Notes under the pieces: generated by a model | Database searches by the model: none | Seen by the model: the letters and a program-made list of their open reading frames with translations, nothing else | What the model was told of the DNA's origin: nothing | NCBI GenBank assembly: GCA_947095535.1 | Contig: OX352772.1 | Location: forward strand, 187,903,179 to 187,967,178 | Origin: Poecilobothrus nobilitatus | Lineage: Eukaryota; Arthropoda; Insecta; Diptera; Dolichopodidae | DNA length: 64,000 nucleotides | Reading direction: 5' to 3' | Program-made: the position numbers and the translations under genes | In this document: in pieces, positions 42,321-53,944 of the stretch | How positions within the stretch are numbered: position 1 is the stretch's first letter | How the letters are laid out: the number at the start of each line of letters is the position of its first letter

Positions 42321-43309
42321 TTAGATAGTTGCTGTAAGTCCTCCTTTTTAGGAGTAATAAATAATACTACTTATTTTATCGTAGTATTTTTTTTTTATTT
42401 CACTCATAATGAAGTAGGAAATATTTGTAGAGAATAGTTAAGAATATTGTGAAATAAAAATTGAAGCAGATAAGCTGATAGCTACTATTTGGAAATCATC
42501 AATAATATGTCGAAATTTTATTGCATATTAAATAAAATTTAAATTAGTTTAAATTCAATATTACGAAAATAAGTTTACAGACGATTTAGTTAATTAACTT
42601 TACAAAATTAAAATATTGTTGTTATTGTTATTAGTTGTTAATAATTTGTTATTATTAATTTATTATTTTATAAATTATTGTTTTTATTGTTATTATTATA
42701 AATTATAAATTAGTTATTAATTTACAATTAATTCACTAAAATTAATAATCTTTAATTATTTTTATTTTAATTATTTTTATTTAAATTTTATTGGTTTTAC
42801 AAATTATGCTGTTAGATGGCTTAAGATTAATTTAATTATTGAATTGGTTGATTTATTGATTGATTTATACACTTGACTAACATATGACAATAGTTGTTAA
42901 GATAAATAATTAGTTTTTTAGTTTATCGCGTGGATTTAATTTTAACAGCGGCGGTTTAATTTTAATAATTAAATTATATTTAAAAAATTAATGTTTTTGA
43001 TTTTTTGATTAAAAGTGATTTATATTTAAATTTGATTAAGTATATTTGATTATATCTAAATTTGTATTCAATTTTTATATTTTACATTGATTGTGTTTAT
43101 GTTTAAATTTAATGTTCAATAAATATTCATATTCTTTTATTTTATGTTTAATAATTAAATGAATTACAAAAATAAAAAATTTTATAATTTAACCAGTTTA
43201 TTTTACTTGTTGTTTATTATTTTATCTTATTAACATATATTTATTAACATATATTAATTATCTTATTAACCGATATTAACATATATACTGTTGATATATA
43301 ATTACTGCA
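42321..43309. other. Very AT-rich spacer (TTATTA-rich), no gene recognised
   Basis: Dense TTATTA/TTAATTA words at 42600-42760, close to simple-sequence composition. No coding or RNA feature supported. Confidence 0.5.
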
Positions 43310-43690
43310 AAGTCAGAACAAATCCATAAGAGTTGTTCTGAGATTAAATCGCTATGCATTTATACATTCAATGTTGGCCACTTTAAAATGGTTAAATATT
43401 GAACAACAAATTAATATGAATATGTTGATTATTGTATTTAAAATAAAAAGTGGCTTTACCCAAAGTATTTTTGTAATATAATTGTGTATACAGAAACATA
43501 CATGAATATAATTTGAGAAATAAAGATAATTTTAGATTAAATAATTATATAAATGAAAGAGCAAAAATATGATAATGTATAAAGGTTTAAAACTATATAA
43601 TAACCTTCCAATAGAATTAAAAAACGAATATCGTTTGAATATGTTTAGAAAACAAATTACATTATATGTCAAAGATAATTTTTAAAATTA
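43310..43690 (+). pseudogene. LINE 3' end fragment (ORF2 C-terminal domain)
   Basis: The plus strand reads SQNKSIRVVLRLNRYAFIHS, then MLATLKWLNIEQQINMNMLI, and after several stops KGLKLYNNLPIELKNEYRLN MFRKQITLY. This is the usual order at the end of CR1/Jockey-group ORF2. It is heavily decayed and 5' truncated. Confidence 0.6.
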
Positions 43691-43839
43691 ATTTAAATTA
43701 AAATTTATTGTATTGTAAAAATAAATTTATTGTAAATAAAAATTTTAATTATTTTCTAATATGTTGATAATAATATTATAATTATAAATAGTTTATATGA
43801 ACTAAATAAAACTAAACTAAACTAAATTTCTAGAAGTCC

Positions 43840-44180
43840 CCAACAGAAACATCTTAAATGTCTTGACAAAATACCGGTAGCTGCAGAATACAATACAAAC
43901 CTAAACTGCGCTCAAGGCACCGTCTTCTGTAGCGAGCTCAACACTCTTGTCGATAGTGAAGTCTTCGAAGGATTAAAGAAGAAGAACTCGAGAAATTGTC
44001 AAGATGTACAGATTTAAAAAACGAACTACCAACAACCACAACAGCGGAGATCGGACAGAAGAATACTCCCCGTCCATTATATAACTTTCGACAACCTGGA
44101 GCCGCCAAATGAGGTGTCTATATGTTTGTCTCGACCCGAAGTGAGGAAATACTACCCTCTTCTATAAATTAATAATATAT
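43840..44180 (+). other. Less AT-rich block with a decayed coding look, unidentified transposon remnant
   Basis: This block has clearly higher GC than its surroundings. One plus frame gives KHLKCLDKIPVAAEYNTNLN followed by CAQGTVFCSELNTLVDSEVF before a stop. No family recognised. Composition suggests transposon origin. Confidence 0.35.
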
Positions 44181-44787
44181 CGAGAATATGCATTTAAGGG
44201 GTCATGTTCAATATACGACCACTGCATAATGGGGTAACACTATTTTTATTCCTTTCTTTGTTTTATTATATTGTAGTTTAGTTTTCTTTATGTGTATATG
44301 TGTCCGCTAGTTTCAAATCCAGCGATATCCACATACCATAAAAAAAGGACGGATATATTATTATTGTGTAAAATGTGTAGACGAAGGAAATGACCTATGC
44401 AGCACATTTCAAAACACCGTACATTCCGAGAAAATCGAATTCAAAGTTAAGGTTTTTTTTCAAAATCCATTTTATTCAAAAATATTTATTATCAAAAACC
44501 ATTTTAACTTTTTATTACATATTATTGCAAAATACATTATATCCCACTCAAAATGTTTAAGATTTAGTTCAGAATCCATTATGTCCACTTAATAATGAAT
44601 AATGTGTATTTTATAAAATTCCGTTACTATTTTGACACATGAATAGTTGCATTTTGAATTTTCAATACTGCAATTTAATCCAGTTTTCAATTTTAATATA
44701 AAAAGTGAAAACTTGTATAATAGTTATATAAAATTAAGCAACAATTTAAATAAGTAAGTAATTAAACTAAACTATAGCTATAAAATA

Positions 44788-46552
44788 TGGAAAATAGTGA
44801 ACAATATTTGATTGAATCTGATGGTAAAACACGGAAGAAAAAAATTAACAAAAATTTATGGAAAAGGGAAAGAGAAAAGACTAAAAGGTAAGTTCATCTC
44901 TAATTCAGAAACTGATTATAAGAATTTTGTTATAGGTATAAGCAAAACGAACCACCTGTTAAGCCAAAATGTGCTCATAAAGGTAAAATTTACAAATGTC
45001 ATGAACTCAAATCAAGAGATATTATGGCTTTTGCGAAAGGATTTTATACAATCCCTTCAAAAATAACTCAAGATTATTTTATATTAACATATACTAGTGT
45101 AGCTCCTCCAAAACGCAGGCGTGTTGAAACTTTCAAAAGCAATACAAGCGCTCAATACTTTATCCGAAAAATTAACGGTAATGCTGTTAGAATTTGACAA
45201 AAAGCATTTTATAATATATTAACAATTAAAAGGGATAGAGTAATTGGAGTTTTAAAACGCCATTTAGATACTGGTTCTGCTCTAAAAGAAAATCTTGGGG
45301 GAGATCGAACATCTCTTAAAAATCTTTAGAATAAAAATGAAGTAAAAATAAAAGTAATTCAAAATTATCCAAATACCTACTGCAGAAATAAAACAGGTAC
45401 AAGGCAATATTTAGCAGGACAACTTAATATTAAAAAAATGTATCGCATGTATATGAATGAAATAGTAGGTGATGAAGGAAAGTTATTGTCGAAACATTTT
45501 TAATAATAATTTTAATGTTGGTCTTAAGATTCCTTCTTTAGATCAATGTTCAAAATGTATTATTCTAAATGAAAATAGAAAAAATGAGAAAGATTGTTAC
45601 AATAAGCGACAAAAATATTTAATTGAAAAAACTATTCATAAAACACGTGCTAAAACCTTTTTTAATTTGCTGAGAGAAGAAAAAAATGACCTTCTAACGA
45701 TTTCTTATAATTACCAAAAAAATATGGTTTTGCCTAACGTACCTAACCAGGCAGCTTATTATTCCAGACAATTATATATGTACAACTTTGGACTAGTAGT
45801 TGGATCATCGTTTTTTTTTTTATAAATTGACCGAAAATGAATTTCAGTAAGGTTCTAATTAAATTGCTACGGTAGTATATACCATTGAAAATTCTGATAT
45901 AATTTCTCGAATACAGTTAGCAGCTGATGAATACGGTGGCCAAAATAAAAATACTACTATGGTTGGAATGATTTTATTTTGAATGCTAAATAAAGCACCT
46001 CCAAACATTAAGACAGTTGAATTGCTTTTTCCAATCCCTGGCCATTTAATACATTTCACGAGATAGAACTTTTACTTTGGTAGAGAAAGTTATAGGTAGT
46101 AAAAATATTAATTTATTTGACAATTAAGTACTGAAAATTTAACGTTTTAGGTAAAAAGAAAGCAAACTATCAGTCAACGTGAGGAGTATGTCGATATATT
46201 TAACGAACATGCAACAGTTATTGAAATGTGTTTGGGAAGTCTTAATTGCCCAATTTTCGACTGGAAACCCGAAATTGCAAATTATATTCGACCTACTACA
46301 TCATGTCATTTCAAATTCAATGAAGCGGAAAGATTAATAATATCAAAAACGAGTTGTACTGTAAAGATTCGTGGTGAACCGTTCTATATTTCAAATATTG
46401 AAACATCACAATCTATTCAAAAAAAAAGGAGGACATTTAAGTAATAGTCTTCAAATATAATAGACACAGGTGTAGCTGTAAAAAAAGAAAAACTGCAGGA
46501 TGTAGAAAATCTTTTCAAGAAACACTTTGGACAAAATTGGAAAGATTTTTAA
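44788..46552 (+). pseudogene. Degenerate DDE-type transposase of a multi-copy insect protein family (possibly Sola-like)
   Basis: Successive plus-strand pieces give SDGKTRKKKINKNLWKRERE, a possible short intron (GTAAGT at 44888 to TATAG near 44936), PKCAHKGKIYKCHELKSRDI, and IRKINGNAVRI. Then come NIFNNNFNVGLKIPSLDQCS KC (45485-45560), AAYYSRQLYMYNFGL (about 45750), LAADEYGGQNKNTTMVGMIL (about 45925) and ELLFPIPGHLI (about 46018). The order 'CxxC, RKxF-like, QCxxC, YYxRQLxxYN, DxxGGQNKN, FPxPGH' recurs in many uncharacterised proteins of insects and looks like a DDE nuclease with Cys-rich helpers. Stops and frameshifts abound. The superfamily name is uncertain. Confidence 0.5.
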
Positions 46553-47459
46553 AATTTAAAATTTTATTTTGTTGAAATGAATATAAATCATGAAATCACA
46601 GAAGAAGAAAATGACCTATAAGATCCTATATGCGAACATCACTTAGAAGATACATCTATACGAATTTAAACGTAAATTATTTTTTATTTGAAATAAATGA
46701 ATTAAAAAAACTTTATTTTTGCGTCAAAATTCATTATATCCAAATCTTTACATTCAAAACACCTCATGACGTGACATATAATACATATTATATTATAATA
46801 AAATTTAAATTAGTTATTAATATATCTTTCACAATTACATTTTTGGCAATAATATTTTGGTTGATATACAGAATATCATTGCATTTTGAAATTGTGACAC
46901 TAGGTCGATATGATATTGCATTTTTGTTTTTATTGTATTAAAAATTCTAAATGGTTTGTATTAGCAGTAATTGATTAGGCACGCGAGGATTTTAATGTGT
47001 TGTTTGTAGTTTAGTTTTATTTAATTATGAAATTTAAAAATTTATTGGCCAATTCGAAATAGATTTGTCTTATTATTTTTATTTAGACCGTAATGCATAT
47101 AAAACGTGGTTTTAAAATTATTATATTGCGAATTTTGATAATTAATTTACTTAAAATTATTAAGTTGATATGTACATATTATTATAGAAATATTTAGTTT
47201 GTTTTGAAATAGTTTTAGTTTGTTTATTTAAAAAAATAAACATAAGGATAAAAAAAGGACTATGTTTTTCTTTTACGTATTAATTACATATTAATTAAAC
47301 TGTTATAAATCACTTGTTAAACTTTCTTATTAAAATTATAATTCACAAATTGTTTTATTTTAGACTTTTATAAATAATATTATCAAAATTTAAATAAAAT
47401 TGAAAAATAAAGGAAATATTTAAGTAAATTAAATAATATTTAAATATTATGAAAATGTT
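46553..47459. other. AT-rich intron sequence, no gene recognised
   Basis: AT-rich. A 103-codon open frame at 46630-46941 is hydrophobic low-complexity translation without a recognisable motif. Confidence 0.45.
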
Positions 47460-50155
47460 AGACTCTATTTGGCTTATTTGCATGATAAACCTAACTCTGT
47501 ATTTATTGGTGCTAAAACCAACACATCATTAAAAATTGCTACCCAACAAGAACATTTACCAACGGAAGTGAAGGAACTTCGTCACATTTTCGTGAGATAT
47601 TTTGAAACTTTCAATATTTCACCCCAATTAGCTTTATCTGACCTTGAGTCCTATGCTTCTCATATTTCGTTTAATAGAATTAACTACCTTCTTCAAAGGG
47701 TAAGAGAAAACCATGATAAGTATTTTCGTCCCTTACCCAGTGAGAAAAAGCCTAGTTAATGTAACCAATATTAATTCTTCTTTCAAAATATCTCCAAAAT
47801 TTACGCATAAATTTTCGATGTACTATCAAAATGTTAGAGGGTTACGAACTAAAACAAAAATTATTTTTTCTAATTCGTTACTCCTCGATTTCGACATTTT
47901 TATTTTAACTGAAACATGACTTCATTCGTCAATTAATAATCTCGAACTTTTTCCTTGCACCCATGCTGTTTACGCGATAATATTCCTAAAGGTGGGGGGA
48001 TGCTAATAGCTATCAAAAATACCTTCTGTTCTTGTGACATAACTTTGTGAATTTATTCGGATGATATTATTGAAATTATTGCTATTGAAATCAAAAAAAA
48101 AACAAAACATCTTATCATTAAATTTGGTATATTCCTCCCGCTTCAAGTATTCAACTCTTTCCTAAATATTTAATGTTAATAGATTCTATTTCTAGTAATT
48201 TAGATCCTGATGATGAAATAATTCTTTGTGGTGATTTTAATTTGCCGAATGTTGCTCATGGATGAAGAACCTTACCTGATTCCAATGGAACTATTACATA
48301 ATTGTGAATGCTTGCTAATCGACTCTTTAAACTCCCTTAATTTTCAACAGGTATCCTCTTTATGTAATTTTCGTGGTAATCAGTTAGATTTTGTTTTTAC
48401 AACCAACTGGTATAATTTAGTTACATTTGATTGTCCTTTGGAACTGATAAAAATTGATCTATATCATCCGCTAATTTGTTTCTCTTTCTATTCTTCTCAC
48501 TTACAAATATAGATGTAACTTGTTCTTACTATTTTAATTTTCATAGAGGTATTAATAATTATCTATGTTCTTATGATTTCTCATTTTTTTCTTCTTCCAA
48601 TCTCAATGAGTAGGTCAATACTTTTTATGTAATTCTCTTTTCCTCAATATTACGTTTTGTTCCATGGTGGTATAAAAAAACAAAATAAAAAAAGCCTGGC
48701 GTAAATTTATAAAAAATAATAGTATTCATGATTATATAAATTTCTGTTACTTGCTTATTTTAAATCCATGTCAGACAAACTTTACTCAAATTATGTTCAG
48801 AATATGTCTTCCAATATTAAAGCTAACCCTAAAATATTTTGGAAATTTATAAATTCTAAAAGAAAAAGCGATGAATATCCAGTTTGTTAAAGTATAACAA
48901 CAAAACTAGTATTGATCCTAAAATTATTGATGTGATTTTATACCGATTTAAGTAAAGCTTTTGACTTGCTATCACATAATATTATCATTTTTAAGTTGAA
49001 TAAACTAGGTTTTCCTACTTATTTCGTAAATTGGATTTACTCTTATCTCTCCGATCGGAGTTACTCTATTTCATTTAGATCTGTAATTTCTTCTAAATTT
49101 AAAGCTATACAACTGGCGTACCACCTCAAGGCAGTCAGCTGGGTCTCCTTTTATTTATAATTTCTATCAACGACGTTATGTCAACTATATTAAACAGCGA
49201 AATTAAAATATACGCTGATGATACGAAAATTTATAAAAAAATTACTTCTTTTGATGACGCTTTAGCTTTACAAGATGATTCTTTACAAGATAGTCGTTTT
49301 TATATTTGATGTTGTAATAATAACCTCCTTCTAAATATAAAAAAAATGTGCTTTTACTCGCTTCACACATCGATCTATTTCACTTTTGTATTCATACTCT
49401 ATTAATAACCAATTTGTTATAAACGTCAATTTAATTAAAAATCTTGGCGTACTTTTTGATAGTAAGCTTTCATTTCAGTCTCACTACACCTATATTTTAA
49501 ATAAATCCAATTCGATGCTTGGTTTTATAAAACGTTGGTGTAAGCACTTGCTTAATTAGGCCTAACCTTGAATATGCCAGCCAAGTTTAGAACCTATTTT
49601 ACCAAATCCATATAAAAAGAATACAATCTGTTCAAAAAAAATTTTAATTTAACCTCCTTATGAAAGATTAAATTTGATTCATCAGATTCATCAATTTCAC
49701 AGAACCAATTATAGTAAACATAAACCGATCAATAGAATGATGTGTTTATCTAATGAATATAAATCCCATATTAATTTCCTATTAACAAAAGATTCTTTAA
49801 AGAACTGTCTATATTCGTGTCATTAATTTTTTTTATTTTTAATTGAAGTTCATAACCTAAGGTTTATTTGATTATCAAGTCAACTAAAGCTTATAATATT
49901 TAATAATTTAAAATTTTGTTATTTACCAATTTTCTAAAATAAGCAAATTATCTTCATTAAAAATTTTTTTTTGTTTTGTTAATACAATTTCTTTATTTCT
50001 AGTTTATTAATTCAAATTTAATTAATAATCTTTAATTGTAGTTTTTATTTTATTTTTTTCTCTTTATATTGTTAATATTAATTTTAAGTAATATTTTGAT
50101 TTTGTAACCTGCTTGATCTAAGCTTGTAATGAAATAAATGAAATAAATATATAAT
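47460..50155 (+). pseudogene. LINE relic with endonuclease and reverse transcriptase, Jockey-like
   Basis: An ORF1-like end at 47469-47759 (EVKELRHIFVRYFETFNISP, RINYLLQRVRENHDK) precedes the ORF2 start at about 47815 (FSMYYQNVRGLRTKTKIIFS, DIFILTET). An ILCGDFNLPNVAHG segment near 48222 and NQLDFVFTTN near 48380 complete the endonuclease. The RT carries SHNIIIFKLNKLGFPTYFVN (48966), VPPQGSQLGPLLF (about 49118) and the active site IYADDTKIYKKI (about 49210). The 3' end is a TGAAATAAATGAAATAAATA tail at 50129-50150. Numerous stops and frameshifts. Confidence 0.72.
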
Positions 50156-50399
50156 TATTAGGAAAAAGTTGACGCAAGTTTCTTGTTTAAAATCTTGTTA
50201 TTCTATTTATTTAAGATTTTAAAGATATTCTACTCGCCAGAATAAAAAACAAGTCCATAACACTAGAGAAATATTTTTTTACCGCACCATGGCATATAAA
50301 GTAAGAATCCAAAGATGGATGATACTAATCTCTACTAAGGTCCATGCAACCATCCTGAAGCTTTCTTTTACAAAATGTTTTGCATATGACGAATTTGGT

Positions 50400-51130
50400 T
50401 GTTTTGTCATTATCAAAACAATTTTCTAAGTTATATTTATTATGTAGGTAGGCAGATAGGCAGCGGATGTACACTTAGGCCAGTTTATATATCCAGGATC
50501 ATATATCCGCCCCTTGTGAAGTTGTTTAAGAAAAATTTCTCCAGAAACTTATTCTTGTTAAAGCAAGAGTGTTGGAGGTTTTATTTGATTTTGGCTGATT
50601 TTAAGGCGAAGAGACGTGTTTTCCGCCAATTGTTTGGCTAGAATGTCAAAAGGTTGGAGTAGTTTGTAAAGCTCCGCTGAACAGCAGACACCCGTTCTTT
50701 GAATTTTTTTAGGCTTTCCAGTTTACAGCTTTATCTAGTACAGTGCACCAAATTATGACTGCATACCGAAGCATACAGCCAATGCACTGCACGGGGGCTT
50801 AGACCCCATTTCTTGCCTATGGCAACCCTTTCTTTTATGTTTTATTTCCATCTTAACCTTGTGTCAAAAAGAAGGCCCAGAAATTTTACGCTTTCTCTGA
50901 AAGATAAACAGGTATTGTTCAGGATGGGAGGGTTAATTGAAGGAACTCCGAGTGAAGATTACGGAATCTGTTTTTTGTGGGTTTAGGCTCAAATCGCATT
51001 GTCTAGCCCATTTTAAAATAGTAGTGAGAGCATTTTGCTAGAAATCTCTTATTGTGAGTAAGTGCTTTCCAGAGGCAGCAACAGCAATGTCATCGGCATA
51101 AGCTCCAACGTTGTATCCTTCCCCTACTTT
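50400..51130 (-). pseudogene. LINE reverse transcriptase fragment, R1/Jockey-like, minus strand
   Basis: The minus strand reads GEGYNVGAYADDIAVAASGK (from about 51121) with the intact YADD active site, then HLLTIRDF, a stop, TTILKWARQCDLSLNPQKTD and SVIF. Further along it gives SFRESVKFLGLLFDTRL (about 50890) and WGLSPRAVHWLYASV. The order is that of RT motif C to thumb. It lies tail-to-tail with the LINE at 47460-50155. Both boundaries are approximate. 51131-51360 may be further upstream LINE sequence but is not recognisable. Confidence 0.65.
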
Positions 51131-51799
51131 TTTAAATTATTAAGAATCCAACTAGAAGTCCGTACCGAGGCAAACAAAACGCTTCATAATTGGAGGTTCT
51201 GACCATTGCCTTATTAAATCTAGCTTTTCTATAAGTACATCCACTGAGTAAGCTTGAATAATTTTTAGAGGTAATTTGATTGCTCGATTTCCTTTCGACA
51301 CGGAAACATTGACTTTGCTGCTGATGCGATTAGTAAAACTATTATGTTGGAGAACAATCAAGGGTTAACAATTCCCCGAATAACCAAAAAAAAGCTGACA
51401 AAAGCTTATATCTCACATTTATGAAATGCTGGTGTTCCACAACGATCAAGTTACATTATCTTTAACCTTGAAAATAATTATTAAATTCATTCAACTTTTA
51501 TGAATAAATTTAAATTGTAAGAAATGCAATTTACCATTTCTGCTAATTTAATTTTAATTCATAAATTCGAAATGTATAATATATTAAAATGTATCGATAC
51601 ACATGTCGAAATTAGTATTAAGTAATGTTATTATTGTTTTATATTAAGAAATCCTTATAGTAGTATTAAGTAACTTTTAGTATCTATAAATAAATTTAAA
51701 ATTATAAAATAAATATAGCCGTAAGACCGACAACAAATTGTTTTATTTTTATGTCCCGAAGAACATTCAAAAACGTAAAAATATATAACTCTTTTAAGA

Positions 51800-51860
51800 G
51801 TCTTTTCAGAAACTCTTCTTCTTTTCAGAAACTCTTCTTCTTTTCAGAAACTCTTTTCTT
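51800..51860. repeat. 19-bp tandem repeat, about three copies
   Basis: The unit CTTTTCAGAAACTCTTCTT starts at 51802, 51821 and 51840. No coding role is seen. Confidence 0.85.
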
Positions 51861-53255
51861 GATATTTATCAACGACCTGCTCTGTTGTACGCTCAGTCCA
51901 ACTCATAGTTCTCGGACGACAGCCGTATGATTGCACAATACTATTTCCATTTTTCCAAAGAAATCAAATGTCACACCTCTCATTGTACGCTTAAAAGAAA
52001 ATATTATAGTTATCTTTCCTAACCATGATCTTAAAATACCTCATGGGAAAAGAAGAGTTGAACTTAACACATATAAAACTCAAACTTGGCTGATTTCTTG
52101 CAAAAAAAATTAGTTTAACCCAATCCTGGTATTTCAAGAAATAATATAGCGGTCCGGAAGTCTAATTATCATCATCATTCGTACGTCGAGCGAGTAACAC
52201 CGATCAACTTAAAATTAACTTTAATAAAATATAAGATTGAAAAACTTGCAATTTATATTTCAATTATATATTATTGTTGCATTTTCTTATATATTATATT
52301 AAATCTATACATATTAATCCTTTTCTGTATATATTGAATTTATTCTATATATTATTAATCATAGTAAGATAAAGCTAAAATGAAGTTTAGTGTTAATTTT
52401 TTTTTTCTTTTGCTGTTTAACTATTCAATAAATTCAACAAAATTTTATTAAAATAAATTGTGCATATAAAGTCACACAAATATAAATCAACTTTTACTTA
52501 ATAAATTTTTCTTAATTACTTACTTGAAACAAAAAAATAAAATAAAAATAAAAAAAAAGAATAACAATAATTCAATATAATTAATTCAATCTAAAAACAA
52601 GCGATATTAAGTGTAGTAACAGAAGATTTTACTTAAATCATCTAAATATATTACATAAAATCGTCTACATTTTTAATACAACTAAAAGCGAATATCATCA
52701 TTAAACATTAATTAGTAAACATTAAAATAAAATACAAATATGAATACAACATAACCTAAAATTGCACTGGATTTTTATATGATGAATTTTTCTTCTTTCA
52801 AAACAATTTTCAACACACATCAGAACTTCAATCCATTTTACACTTACATATATAAAAATAAATACAATTTTTCATTTTTTCTTTAATATATACATAATTT
52901 ATTATAATAATACTCTTTAAATTCAGTAATTTCATTTAAACTAAATTAATATCAAATAATTTTTAACATTGTAAAAATTATCACATTTAAATTTTTTTAT
53001 TTTTAAATTATATGACTCAATTTATTTTTAATATCTTTTGAAATAATTCTTAACACTCTTAACACATTGTAAAAAAAAGAAAATTAAATGTTGTTTTTAT
53101 TTTTTTTTATTTTAAATTATGATTTCTATTTTTGATTTGTTTACTACCAACTAAAACACTAGATTTTTTATAATTTTAAATTTATCTTAATTGAATTATT
53201 TTTAACTGTTTACTCACTATTTTAATTTCAATTTAAATGTTTATTTTTTAACTTT
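51861..53255. other. AT-rich intron sequence, no gene recognised
   Basis: Extremely AT-rich, with many A/T runs. The open frame at 51931-52113 shows no known motif. Confidence 0.5.
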
Positions 53256-53260
53256 TTAAC

Positions 53261-53340
53261 TTAAAAACACAATATTTATTTTAAAAACACAATATTTATT
53301 TTAAAAACACAATATTTATTTTAAAAATACAAAATTTATT
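53261..53340. repeat. 20-bp tandem repeat, four copies
   Basis: TTAAAAACACAATATTTATT is repeated head to tail at 53261, 53281, 53301 and 53321 (the last with two changes). There are no spacers, so it is a minisatellite and not a CRISPR array. 53341-53940 beyond it is AT-rich with a CTTTTTCTTCTCTTCTC pyrimidine run near 53455. Confidence 0.9.
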
Positions 53341-53944
53341 TTATATTATTGTTTACATACTTTTTTTTTTCTTGAAAAAAAAAAACACAAATGTGAAATA
53401 TGTTCCCTTGCACTATAACTTTTCCTTGCTTTTAAATTATTTTTTTCTTTTTCTTTTTCTTCTCTTCTCTTCTTTTTACTCCTATTAAATTTGCATTCAA
53501 ATGAAAGAATTAGAAATAGAATTTAAAATTAAATTAATTTAATAACTACGGTTGTTGTCTCGGTTAATTATTAGTGGTGAATATGAATTAAATATTAATG
53601 TTTTTATTATGGTTTTCTTGTATCCAATTCTAATTTACGATGCATGCCGAATTATGTTTCTGATTTTATTATTTAGTATTATTATTATTTTTATTATTGG
53701 TTTTTTTCATAATATGTTATAAGTTATAATTCTTCTTTTCTCAAAAGGGGATTATAATATATTACAATATTGTATTACCTAGATGGCCAACTTTTCTATC
53801 AATCTCGCATTAAACTTTTGCGCCGTAGAGGCACACTTATTCTCAGAAAGGCCAGCATTGTTAGCACTGTGCGAAACACAAGTTAAAGGCGATAGTATCA
53901 ATTTTAATACTATAATAATATTATAATAATAATATTTTAATAAT

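Noticed and set aside
53261..53340. Regular short repeats that could suggest a CRISPR array
   Set aside because: The 20-bp units are directly adjacent with no spacers, in an animal intron.
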